Below, one piece after another: positions 17,086-25,960 of a stretch of 64,000 bases of DNA. Within the stretch, counting starts at the first letter, position 1; each line of letters begins with the position of its first letter. The DNA comes from UBA8529 sp964390565 (GTDB lineage: Bacteria; Bacteroidota; Bacteroidia; Bacteroidales; Tenuifilaceae). Both the position numbers and the translations under genes were made by a program. The notes beneath the pieces are model-generated. The model saw only the letters and a list, made by a program, of their open reading frames with translations, did no database searches and was not told the DNA's origin. The DNA is taken from positions 62,001 through 126,000 of the forward strand of contig CAYMII010000002.1 of NCBI GenBank assembly GCA_964390565.1, read 5' to 3'.

Positions 17086-18600
17086 TTATCGGGTCTGCCA
17101 GAATATTTTTGATGTGAACACATTAATAGTTCCTACAGCAAGAACGTTAGCACTGTTAACATTTAGTTCATCTTGAGGGTAAGCTAAACGAACAGGTGGA
17201 GTTCCAGGTCCAGCTTTAGCAGGATCCGAGCTAAAATTAAGATTGCTAGGAATACCTGTTCTTCTATAGTCAGACCAAATAGTAACTGGAGAAATACCAT
17301 TAAGTGCAACCCACTTTTGTTTTAGGATAAGATTTAGCTTATCAGTTGGAGCAGATAAACCAAAATTAATATTAGCATTTTCTGAAGAATAAAATGCTGC
17401 TGCATTTCCTGCCGTTAATCCCATATAGACAAAAGATCTTGTCATGGCTGATTCGTACAAAGCTTTTGCATCGGCTGTAATTAGACCTCTTTGAGCAGCC
17501 TCGGCTTCTAAGAAAAGTGCTTCAAAATCAGTAAAAAGAGGAGCTGCCTTAGTTGGTGTTCCAATCATAGTTCCAACAACACCCTGGCTATATCCTAATT
17601 TAGAAGTAGATGATGCTGAAGCTAAGTTTGCTGGTAAATTACCAAAAATATTTCCAGCATATGCCCCAGAACTATTAGTTTGAAAAAACATTCCGATACG
17701 TGGATCTGATAGTGTATTCATGTAATCAACCACATCATTACCAGCAAAATAATAGGTAACACCATCAGAGTTTGAAGCACCAGCAGCATTGTAGAAATAC
17801 TGATAGAATGGATTCATTTTCCCATCTGATTCAACAAAACCTGGGTTGCAAAGAGCACCATCACCTTCACCTATATAACCTACAGAAGCAGTATTAGCAA
17901 TTTCAGCAGCAATATATGCTGCTTTTGATGCAATGCCAGATTGCTGAACTAAAATCCTAAGTTTTAATGTATTAGCAAATTTTAACCATTTAGCCATATC
18001 ACCATGATAAATGATATCACTAGAAGAGTTAAGAGCATTTGCTGTTGATGGAGCATTTTGAATTAATGCAATTGCTTCATTTAACTTAACAACAAGATCG
18101 GTATAAATCTCTTCTTGGTCATCATATTTTGGTTTCAAAATTCCTGCCTCAGCTTTAAATGCTTCGCTATAAGGAACATCACCATAACAATCAACTAGAT
18201 ACTGGAAAATGTAAGTTTTTAATATTTTAGCTACTGCCAAATAGTAAACGTCATCAGAACCTGTTGAATTTTTTTCAATAGTAGTTAAGTTATTACCCCA
18301 AATATATGATTCTCTGAACATATTCTGATAGTCAGAATTTAACAGCTTATATTGAACCAAACCTTGTGGTTGAGAGTATCCTGCGCTAATAGACCATAAA
18401 CCATGCCATAGATAAATAAAATCAAAACGTCTAGGGTTGTTTAGGGTAGCAGCAATATTATTCATCGCTGCAGGTAGCATTAGCTTTGGAGCAACTTCAG
18501 AAGCATTATTTGGGTTTTTCTCGTTTACACTTAAAAAATCCTCGCAAGAACTACCCACTAAAGTCACTGCAACTAGTAAAGTATATAATATTTTCTTCAT
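17086..18600 (-). CDS. SusD/RagB-family nutrient-binding outer-membrane lipoprotein
   Basis: The 504-residue lipoprotein has Cys19 in VGSSCEDFL. It matches the SusD-like subfamily by NEKNPNNASEVAPKLMLPAA, the TPR-like helical core (KWLKFANTLKLRILV), EALFLEAEAAQRG and the C-terminal WVALNGISPVTIWSDYRRTG. SusD proteins form the lid on the SusC transporter and capture ligand. This subtype often pairs with peptide- or unknown-ligand transporters as well as glycan systems. It lies 20 nt downstream of the SusC gene. Confidence 0.93.
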   Translation of the reverse strand: MKKILYTLLVAVTLVGSSCEDFLSVNEKNPNNASEVAPKLMLPAAMNNIAATLNNPRRFDFIYLWHGLWSISAGYSQPQGLVQYKLLNSDYQNMFRESYIWGNNLTTIEKNSTGSDDVYYLAVAKILKTYIFQYLVDCYGDVPYSEAFKAEAGILKPKYDDQEEIYTDLVVKLNEAIALIQNAPSTANALNSSSDIIYHGDMAKWLKFANTLKLRILVQQSGIASKAAYIAAEIANTASVGYIGEGDGALCNPGFVESDGKMNPFYQYFYNAAGASNSDGVTYYFAGNDVVDYMNTLSDPRIGMFFQTNSSGAYAGNIFGNLPANLASASSTSKLGYSQGVVGTMIGTPTKAAPLFTDFEALFLEAEAAQRGLITADAKALYESAMTRSFVYMGLTAGNAAAFYSSENANINFGLSAPTDKLNLILKQKWVALNGISPVTIWSDYRRTGIPSNLNFSSDPAKAGPGTPPVRLAYPQDELNVNSANVLAVGTINVFTSKIFWQTR

Positions 18601-18620
18601 CTCTTTTTAAATTTTAGTGT

Positions 18621-21600
18621 TTAGAAAGTAAGTTTTACGCTGAAACCATAAACTCTGGTAGGAGGTGTTTGATCTTCAGAAGTATAACCAACAGCATTCG
18701 ATGTTGTAGATGAGTTGTTAAACTCTGGATCGGTCCAATTGTTGGTTTTTGGTCTCCACATAAGTAGATTTCTACCAACAACTCCAATTTGAGCAGCTTT
18801 AATTACTTTACCACCCATAATTTTATTAACAGGTAGATCGTAAGTAATAGAAACCTCTCTAAGTTTCCAGAAAGCAGCGCTTGTTACATAAGCCATTTGA
18901 GTATTATGATAATCTGAAGATACCCAGAAAGCTCTAGAAGCGTTAGTTACAAGAACGTTAGTATTTGGAGAAAAAGTTCCATCTGCATTCTCAATAACTG
19001 AATTAGGAATAACAAAAGGTTGACGACCATTTAAAGTAGAGTGCTTAGAAACACCTGTAAAGTCTAATGCATTACCAACAGCATTTAAAATAACGTTACC
19101 AGAACGATAATCAGCAACGACATTTAAACCAATACCTTTCCAAGTAAAGTTGTTAGCAAAACCTAAACTATGGTTTGGGTTACCATGACCAGCCTTAACA
19201 AGAGCAGGATTCTTCTTAGGAAGACCAGTAACAGCATCAACAATAATATGTCCTTCAGGATCTCTTAGTACGTCAGATACTTTAAGTAGTGGGAATTGTT
19301 GTCCAACTGAAGCATAAGAAACTGAAGTATTAGTACCATCGCTAATAGGAAGTTCATTAAGACCAGGGAAAATTTCTATTACTTTACTTGTTGTATAAGC
19401 GTAGTTAACAGTTAAGTTCCATGCAAAACCGCTGAAATTAACAACTGGGGTTAACTTTAAGTCAACCTCAAAACCTTTGTTTTCAAGTTCACCTGCATTG
19501 ATATAAGCCTGGTAGTAACCAGTTGAAGAAGAAATAGATGCAGGAATTGTTTGATCTTTAGTATTTTGTTTATAGAAGTTCACTTCGAAATGAATTCTAT
19601 TATTTAAGAAACTTGACTCAAAACCAGCTTCAATCTCGTCAGTCAATTCTGGTTTAAGATTTGGGTTGCTCAAAGTAGTACTTAATCTGAAACCAGCAGT
19701 GCTTCCATAAGGGAAACCAGCTCCAGCTACATAAGTTGGTAAAGTTGCATACCAGTTACTTAAAGCAATTTGACCAGTTCTTGACCAACCAGCTCTAACT
19801 TTTAAGAAAGATAAAATTGGACCTTCTTTAAGTTGAGGAAGCATATCAGTAATAATAACACTACCGTCGATTGCTGGGTAGAAGAAAGAACGATTACTTT
19901 TCACAAGTCTTGAATCCCAATCATTACGAACAGATCCGTGTAAGAATGCATAGTTCTTATAACCTACAGTAGCATCTGCAAATAAAGCGATTGATCTTCT
20001 CTCGTTAGTACTTTGAGAAACACCTGCTTCACCAACGCGGTTACTGATATTATAGAAATCAGGAATCACAAGAGCTGTAGCTGTTTCTGACATAAAATCA
20101 TTACGGCCAGCAACGATGTTGTTACCAAGAATTAATTTACTAGAGAAGTCACCAAAATCCTTATTTAACTTAACTAAGAAGTCGTTAGTTAAAGTAAGGG
20201 TAGTATACATACTATAATATGAAGTACCAGAATATGGTGAAGAAACGCCCATATGACCTTGACTCCATGGATCATGTTTTGAATACTCACTGTAAATAGC
20301 CTCATCAGTATAACTGTTGTAGTTTTGGTTATTATAAGTAATACCACTACGATTCGTTAACTCCATCCAAGATAACGCCTTATAATTCAAGTTAATAGAA
20401 CCTAATACGTCATTTCTCCTAGTAAGCTGGCGAGAATGTTCAATTTGCCAGTAAGGGTTTGGATAGTAAGCATTGAAATAACCATCAAGTGTAGCAAATG
20501 GGTTATTGTCAATATCTTTATACTTAGTTAGAGGTACGTGAGCAGGTGTGTTAAGAACGTTCCAATATACACCACGTCCTTGGTTCATATCACCACCAGA
20601 AACATCAGTGTTGGTTTGAGTAAAGCCGAAACTGAACTCAGCACCAAACTTACCATAACTCTTACCAGCCGCTAAACGAGCTCCTGTTCTTCTGTTCTTA
20701 TCGCCAGGTACTGTACCTGTTGTATTTACATCTTGAGCAGATAAGTAAAAGTTGCTGTTTTCATCACCACCACTATAAGAAACGTCAAACTGAGAAGAAA
20801 CGCCAGTTTGGAAAAAGTCTCTTTTTTGGTTTTTGACAGCTTTATAAGGAACCATTTGATAAGAACCATCAACTAATTTACCACCTAAGATAACCATTTG
20901 TCCATTATATTCAGGACCATAGCACTGGTTCTCATAAGAAGTATATGGGTCGGTATTTCTATCAGGACCAATCCACATTGTATAGTTATTATCTGCATTA
21001 TCGATAGTTTCACCAGAACCAGAACCGAAACGGGTTTGTAAAGCTGGTAAATAAGAAATTCTCTCGAATGTAGTTGTGTTGCTGATTTTAATGGTTGGTT
21101 TTTGTTTACCACCTTTTTTGGTTGAAACAATCATAACCCCGTTTGATGCTTCATTACCATAAAGAGCAGCAGCACTTGCACCCTTAAGAATAGTAACATT
21201 CTCAATATCGTTAGGGTTAATTGAGTTTAAGTAAGTAGCACTTACAGGAACTCCATCTAATACAACCAAAGCTTGGTTTGAAGCTAAAAAGTGACGGTTA
21301 CCACGAAGGGTGATTTTTGTATCTGGGTTAACACCATTGTTAATGGTATTAATTTGCAAGCCAGAAACCTTTCCTGTTAAACCATTCATCACATTCGAAG
21401 CACCAGCATCGGTAATCTCCTTGGAAGAAACCTTTGCGGTTGAAACCCCCATTTCCTTGGGATTTCTCTTAATACCAAAAGCTGTTACGACGAGTTCTTC
21501 AACCTGAATAGACTCAGATTCTAGAACAACATCAATAACTGAACGACCGCCAATGGCAATTTCTTGAGCTTTATAGCCTATCGCACTAACAACTAAAGTT

Positions 21601-21809
21601 TGAGCATCAGCTGGAGCATTTAATTCAAACTTACCATCAACATTAGTTGCAGCACCAGCTGTAGTACCCTTAACTACAACAGATACGCCTGGGATTGGCA
21701 TACCATCATCCTTACCGGTCACCGTCCCGGTAATCCGCATAGTTTGTGCTTGCACTATATTAATGCACACAAGCACAACAAATGCAAGAAAAACACATAG
21801 TTTTTTCAT
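18621..21809 (-). CDS. SusC/RagA-family TonB-linked outer-membrane transporter
   Basis: The 1062-residue protein has a signal peptide (1-21), an N-terminal carboxypeptidase-regulatory-like domain (about 22-105), a TonB-box-like segment (SIQVEELVVTAFG), the plug with LVVLDGVPVS and ILKGASAAALYG, and a 22-strand barrel ending VYGFSVKLTF. With the SusD partner it imports oligomeric ligands through the outer membrane using TonB energy. No N-terminal signalling extension, ECF sigma/anti-sigma pair, hybrid sensor or hydrolase gene is adjacent, so the ligand is unknown. Confidence 0.95.
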   Translation of the reverse strand: MKKLCVFLAFVVLVCINIVQAQTMRITGTVTGKDDGMPIPGVSVVVKGTTAGAATNVDGKFELNAPADAQTLVVSAIGYKAQEIAIGGRSVIDVVLESESIQVEELVVTAFGIKRNPKEMGVSTAKVSSKEITDAGASNVMNGLTGKVSGLQINTINNGVNPDTKITLRGNRHFLASNQALVVLDGVPVSATYLNSINPNDIENVTILKGASAAALYGNEASNGVMIVSTKKGGKQKPTIKISNTTTFERISYLPALQTRFGSGSGETIDNADNNYTMWIGPDRNTDPYTSYENQCYGPEYNGQMVILGGKLVDGSYQMVPYKAVKNQKRDFFQTGVSSQFDVSYSGGDENSNFYLSAQDVNTTGTVPGDKNRRTGARLAAGKSYGKFGAEFSFGFTQTNTDVSGGDMNQGRGVYWNVLNTPAHVPLTKYKDIDNNPFATLDGYFNAYYPNPYWQIEHSRQLTRRNDVLGSINLNYKALSWMELTNRSGITYNNQNYNSYTDEAIYSEYSKHDPWSQGHMGVSSPYSGTSYYSMYTTLTLTNDFLVKLNKDFGDFSSKLILGNNIVAGRNDFMSETATALVIPDFYNISNRVGEAGVSQSTNERRSIALFADATVGYKNYAFLHGSVRNDWDSRLVKSNRSFFYPAIDGSVIITDMLPQLKEGPILSFLKVRAGWSRTGQIALSNWYATLPTYVAGAGFPYGSTAGFRLSTTLSNPNLKPELTDEIEAGFESSFLNNRIHFEVNFYKQNTKDQTIPASISSSTGYYQAYINAGELENKGFEVDLKLTPVVNFSGFAWNLTVNYAYTTSKVIEIFPGLNELPISDGTNTSVSYASVGQQFPLLKVSDVLRDPEGHIIVDAVTGLPKKNPALVKAGHGNPNHSLGFANNFTWKGIGLNVVADYRSGNVILNAVGNALDFTGVSKHSTLNGRQPFVIPNSVIENADGTFSPNTNVLVTNASRAFWVSSDYHNTQMAYVTSAAFWKLREVSITYDLPVNKIMGGKVIKAAQIGVVGRNLLMWRPKTNNWTDPEFNNSSTTSNAVGYTSEDQTPPTRVYGFSVKLTF

Positions 21810-21861
21810 AGAACAAGTTTTAGGTTTACAAATAGAGGTTAATAATTAATTTTCTACCTTG

Positions 21862-21892
21862 CTAATGTATATATTAATTTTTTTAAATGCAA
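21862..21892 (-). promoter_or_regulatory. Promoter of the SusC operon
   Basis: On the minus strand, TTG at 21890-21892 is separated by 20 nt from TACATTAG (21862-21869), close to the Bacteroidota -33/-7 consensus. It leaves a leader of about 45 nt. Confidence 0.45.
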
Positions 21893-21994
21893 GCATTTTA
21901 ACACTGCATATATTGTTAAATAAAGGCAAACCCTATTTTTTGAGTGTTAAAAAATGATGTAAAACATTAAATTTTAGAGTCATTAATCATTCGC

Positions 21995-22037
21995 AAACAA
22001 AAAAAGTTAGCTAAAAAACGTTAGCTAACTTTTTAAA
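21995..22037. terminator. Terminator of ftcD
   Basis: The long stem AAAAAGTTAGCTAA/TTAGCTAACTTTTT has a short loop and is symmetrical, so it may act in both directions. Confidence 0.8.
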
Positions 22038-22065
22038 GAATATTAAAAAAATAGGTATTTTGAAG

Positions 22066-23766
22066 CTACTTCTTCCCTGAAATTTTTGATTCTACAATAT
22101 CAAGAACCTCTTTTTCTAACAGAATAGTTTTTGCAACTATAGATTCACCCTCCTCAAGAAATTTTGTTACAATTGCCTTATCATCTAAACCAGAGGCGTT
22201 TATCTTAACATTTAAAAATGCGCCTATAACGCCAGAACGTGCGGCTAACGCACCTACACCTGCATCTGTTACTGAGTTAGGGTTACCTATTTCAGCCATT
22301 GCTTTCATAACAGCCATTGATTCATAGCAGAGTTTCATCACTTTAAATGGTACTTCAGTTGCATATAGGGTTGCATCTTGAATGGCTTTTTTTCTAGCAG
22401 CCTTTTCATCATCACTACCTTTTGGTAATCCAAATGCATCCATAATCTTATTGAAAGCATTAGTATCCTCATCAACAAGGTTGATGAGTTGATCCATATA
22501 GAATTTACCTTTATCTGCCCAATCTGAGAATTCTTTCCAACGCTCATCCCAGCCTGCCTTATGGGCAGAAAGGTTTGCAACCATTGTTCCTAAAGCAGCG
22601 CCAAATGCACCCATGCTTGCGGCTATTGAACCTCCGCCTGGGGCTGGTGATTCAGAAGCAGTTTCGTTTGCAAAACCATCGATGGTTAAATCGATTAGTC
22701 TCTTTTTAGTTTTATCCCTTAATATATATTCGATGATTTTCTTTTCAGGGTCGAATGGAACTAACTCATCAAGGCCCATTGATTTGATTGCAATTTTTAC
22801 GATCTCCTTCTCAGCAATACCAGTTGAACGTTGTTGCTTATTAAGAAAATACTTTCCTGCATCGAGCATTGCTTGAAGAGGAACAACTCCTACTAATTCA
22901 GAACCTGTTACCCTTAAGCCGCGTTCTTGAGCCCTTTTTGATGCTTCCTCGAAAGCAACATGTAAAGGCGTAATTGTAATATCTGTTAAGTTGATTGAAA
23001 CTTGAGCAACGCCGTACTCCTCTATAAACCAACCAATTGCCTTGCATGCCTTAAGGGTTCCTGGATTCCAAATCTCGTTCCCTTTTTCGTCTAATGCGAT
23101 TTTGCCAGTTACCTGATTACCCACGCGAACTGGGCGACCTTTCTCTCGAATATCAAATGCAACTGCATTTGCTCTACGAGTTGATGTTGTATTAAGGTTA
23201 ACATTGTAAGCGATTAAGAAATTACGTGCCCCAACAGCCGTAGCGCCAGTTTTAGCATTGAACTGTGCAGGACCAAAATCGGGTTTCCATGATGGATCTT
23301 GAAGTTTCTTTGATAATCCCTCGTACTCGCCTGAACGACAGTTGGCCAAGTTGCGTCGTTTCTCCTCGGTTGCTGCGTTTTCGTAGCAGTAAACAGGGTA
23401 ATTTAACTCTTCGCCAATTCGTTTTGCAAGTTTGCGAGCATAAACAACAACCTCTTCCATTGTAATATTTGATACTGGAACAAGAGGACAAACATCTGTT
23501 GCACCAAAACGAGGGTGAGCCCCAGAGTGCTTACTCATATCAATTAGTTCAGATGCCTTTTTCGCTGCACGAAAAGCTGCTTCACAAACCTCTTCTGGTG
23601 TACCAACAATGGTAACAACTGTGCGATTCGTTGCTTTACCTGGATCAACATCAATTAAACGAACTCCTTCTACAGACTCAATCTCATCTGTTATCTGTTT
23701 AATAATTGTCATATCGCGCCCTTCGCTAAAGTTGGGCACACATTCAATAAGTTTTACGCTACTCAT
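22066..23766 (-). CDS. ftcD: Bifunctional glutamate formimidoyltransferase / formimidoyl-THF cyclodeaminase
   Basis: Handles the last steps of histidine degradation: it transfers the formimino group from formiminoglutamate to tetrahydrofolate, then releases ammonia to give methenyl-THF. Residues 1-~330 are the formiminotransferase (KLIECVPNFSEGRD, HSGAHPRFGATDVCPLVP). Residues ~355-566 are the cyclodeaminase (ESPAPGGGSIAASMGAFGAALGTMV, split here only by residues around 380). The fusion matches eukaryotic FTCD and some Bacteroidota; many bacteria have separate proteins. It lies in the same direction as hutI and the DUF4197 gene. Confidence 0.95.
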   Translation of the reverse strand: MSSVKLIECVPNFSEGRDMTIIKQITDEIESVEGVRLIDVDPGKATNRTVVTIVGTPEEVCEAAFRAAKKASELIDMSKHSGAHPRFGATDVCPLVPVSNITMEEVVVYARKLAKRIGEELNYPVYCYENAATEEKRRNLANCRSGEYEGLSKKLQDPSWKPDFGPAQFNAKTGATAVGARNFLIAYNVNLNTTSTRRANAVAFDIREKGRPVRVGNQVTGKIALDEKGNEIWNPGTLKACKAIGWFIEEYGVAQVSINLTDITITPLHVAFEEASKRAQERGLRVTGSELVGVVPLQAMLDAGKYFLNKQQRSTGIAEKEIVKIAIKSMGLDELVPFDPEKKIIEYILRDKTKKRLIDLTIDGFANETASESPAPGGGSIAASMGAFGAALGTMVANLSAHKAGWDERWKEFSDWADKGKFYMDQLINLVDEDTNAFNKIMDAFGLPKGSDDEKAARKKAIQDATLYATEVPFKVMKLCYESMAVMKAMAEIGNPNSVTDAGVGALAARSGVIGAFLNVKINASGLDDKAIVTKFLEEGESIVAKTILLEKEVLDIVESKISGKK

Positions 23767-23873
23767 AGTGTTAATAAATATTAAAATAAGATCTATATAT
23801 ATAAGGTATAAATAATATGTCTTGCAATCCTGTTATACAACCTCAACTTTGGGTTGTATTTTTTAAAGCTAAA

Positions 23874-24581
23874 TTATTTGAAAATATTTTTAAGCAAATC
23901 GGTGGTTCTGGCTGCAGGGTTCTCTCTGATCTGCGCCTCTTCCTTTGCAATCAGTTTAAAAAGTCCATCAATTGCTTTACTTGTAATGTAAGCCTCCAAA
24001 TCGGGGTTTATCTTTTTACCACCAGGAATTAAATTGATTTTATTGTATGAACTTATCGCCTTCTCCCAATACATTGTAACCTTTGCTTTTGAGATTGCAG
24101 CCTTAACAATTGGTTTAAATGCCTCCTGAAGTTTTGGCTTTGTTTTATCCTTTAAGTAAACAGTTGCCGCATCCTTTGATCCATTAAGGATTGATAAAGC
24201 ATCCGAAAAAGTAATGCTCTTGATGGCATCAAGCATAATTGGTAAAGCTGTTTTACATGCCTCTTCAGCAGCACGATTCATCGAAAGTTCAAATTCAGTG
24301 ATTTGCTTTTTCATTCCTGCCTTCTCAAGGGCAGTCTTAACTATTTGAGCATCTTTGGGAACTGGAATGAATATTTCAGCATTCTTGTAAAACCCGTCAG
24401 CGGCAGATGCTTTCTCCGTAGATTTTTTAGCACCAATCCTTAGAGCTTCTAAAAGACCTTTGGCAACCATATCAGAACTTACCTGCTGGCTATTTGAATT
24501 TCTAACAGGTTTATCTACTCCAACAAAACTTGACGAGATAACTATTACCCCAACAAGTACCAATATTAATAGATTACGCAT
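23874..24581 (-). CDS. DUF4197-domain secreted protein
   Basis: The 235-residue protein has an N-terminal signal sequence (MRNLLILVLVGVIVISSSF). The DUF4197 signatures are GLLEALRIGAKKSTEKAS, EFELSMNRAAEEACK, DALSILNGSKDAATVYL and a C-terminal EEAQIRENPAARTTDLLKNI. The function is unknown; the family is a helical periplasmic or lipoprotein-like protein widespread in Bacteroidota and Proteobacteria. Its start codon lies inside the end of hutI (8-bp overlap), so its translation is probably coupled to hutI, although no histidine-related role is known. Confidence 0.88.
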   Translation of the reverse strand: MRNLLILVLVGVIVISSSFVGVDKPVRNSNSQQVSSDMVAKGLLEALRIGAKKSTEKASAADGFYKNAEIFIPVPKDAQIVKTALEKAGMKKQITEFELSMNRAAEEACKTALPIMLDAIKSITFSDALSILNGSKDAATVYLKDKTKPKLQEAFKPIVKAAISKAKVTMYWEKAISSYNKINLIPGGKKINPDLEAYITSKAIDGLFKLIAKEEAQIRENPAARTTDLLKNIFK

Positions 24582-25821
24582 TGTTTATGATTTTTCCGTT
24601 TAGAATTGTAGTATCGACTAGTTTAGTGGTATATGCATATGGTATAAATTCATAAGATGGGATTGGCTTAGTAATAAAAACATTTGCAACCTTTCCCTTA
24701 GCGATGCTTCCATGAGTATCACTAATACCCATAGCATAAGCGCTATTTATTGTTACTGCATTGATAACCTCTTCGGGCAACATCTTCATTTTAATACATC
24801 CTAACGACATAACAAACTTCATATCGCCAGAAGGAGATGAGCCGGGATTATAGTCTGATGCCATGGCAATTGGCAAACCAGCATTAATCATCTTTCGTAC
24901 AGGAGGATCAACCATACCTAAAAAGAATGCTGCCCCAGGAAGTAGAGTTGGCATGGTTTCAGACTTCAAGAGGCATTGGATTTCTTCATCACCAGTAAAT
25001 TCTAAATGATCAACAGATATAGCTCCATACTTTACACCAACCTGAATACCTCCTGAGTAATCTAATTCATTAGCATGGATTTTGGCTTTTAAGCCATATT
25101 TCATACCAGCAATCAACATTCTATCGGTTTCCTCAACTGTAAAGAAGCCTTTATCGCAGAATACATCGATATAGTCGGCTAAGTCTTCAGATGCCACCAT
25201 TGGAATCATCTCGTTGATAATCAAATCAACATACTCGCCCTGTTTTCCTTTATACTCAGCAGGAACAGCATGTGCACCTAGAAAAGTTGCTTTTATTGTA
25301 ATTGGTGTTGTTTCCTTTAAACGTTTAATGACTCTGAGCATTTTTAGCTCATCTTCAGTAGAAAGACCATAACCGCTCTTAATCTCAACGGCACCTGTTC
25401 CAAGTGAAATTATCTCGTTAATTCTTTGCAACGATTGGTTATAAAGTTCATCCTCCGAAGCATCGTGCAATCGCTTAGCTGAATTGAGAATCCCTCCGCC
25501 CCTCTTAGCAATCTCCTCGTATGATAAACCTTTGATTTTATCGATATACTCTATTTCACGGCTACCAGCATAAACCAAATGTGTATGCGAATCGCAAAAC
25601 GAAGGGAATACCATTCGACCGGTTGCATCAATCACTTCAACATCTTTGCTAACCTTTGGAGCTTTTGCCATTTCGCCAAAATCGGCAATGACACCTTTTT
25701 CGATATAAAGGAAAGCATTATCAATAGAATTAACCTTAGCCATATCGGCACCAGCAACCCAAACCCGTGGGCTTTTCTCTACCTGAACTAACTTTTTGAT
25801 ATTCTTAATAAGTATCGCCAT
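24574..25821 (-). CDS. hutI: Imidazolonepropionase
   Basis: Opens the imidazolone ring to form formiminoglutamate, the substrate of FtcD. The 415-residue amidohydrolase has the metal-binding HTH (His79, His81 in DSHTHLVYAG), HANELDYSGG, VDHLEFTG and ASDYNPGSSPS, which together define HutI. It is the first of three co-directional genes (hutI, the DUF4197 gene, ftcD). Histidase and urocanase are outside the window. It is divergent from the YfcC-type transporter across 139 bp. Confidence 0.96.
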   Translation of the reverse strand: MAILIKNIKKLVQVEKSPRVWVAGADMAKVNSIDNAFLYIEKGVIADFGEMAKAPKVSKDVEVIDATGRMVFPSFCDSHTHLVYAGSREIEYIDKIKGLSYEEIAKRGGGILNSAKRLHDASEDELYNQSLQRINEIISLGTGAVEIKSGYGLSTEDELKMLRVIKRLKETTPITIKATFLGAHAVPAEYKGKQGEYVDLIINEMIPMVASEDLADYIDVFCDKGFFTVEETDRMLIAGMKYGLKAKIHANELDYSGGIQVGVKYGAISVDHLEFTGDEEIQCLLKSETMPTLLPGAAFFLGMVDPPVRKMINAGLPIAMASDYNPGSSPSGDMKFVMSLGCIKMKMLPEEVINAVTINSAYAMGISDTHGSIAKGKVANVFITKPIPSYEFIPYAYTTKLVDTTILNGKIINNA

Positions 25822-25960
25822 AAATCAAAAATTAAGCTTCGAAATTAAGTAATTTAAGGCCGACCACCAAAAAAGAAACTATGTTAAGGGAAAGCATAAT
25901 AATAAGGGTACATAATAAATAATTGTTTAAATTGGCAATCCCAAAATTGAACCTAGCACT

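Noticed and set aside
23832..23864. Hairpin ATACAACC/GGTTGTAT as terminator of the DUF4197 gene
   Set aside because: Its T run is on the plus strand while the gene is on the minus strand, where no U tract follows.
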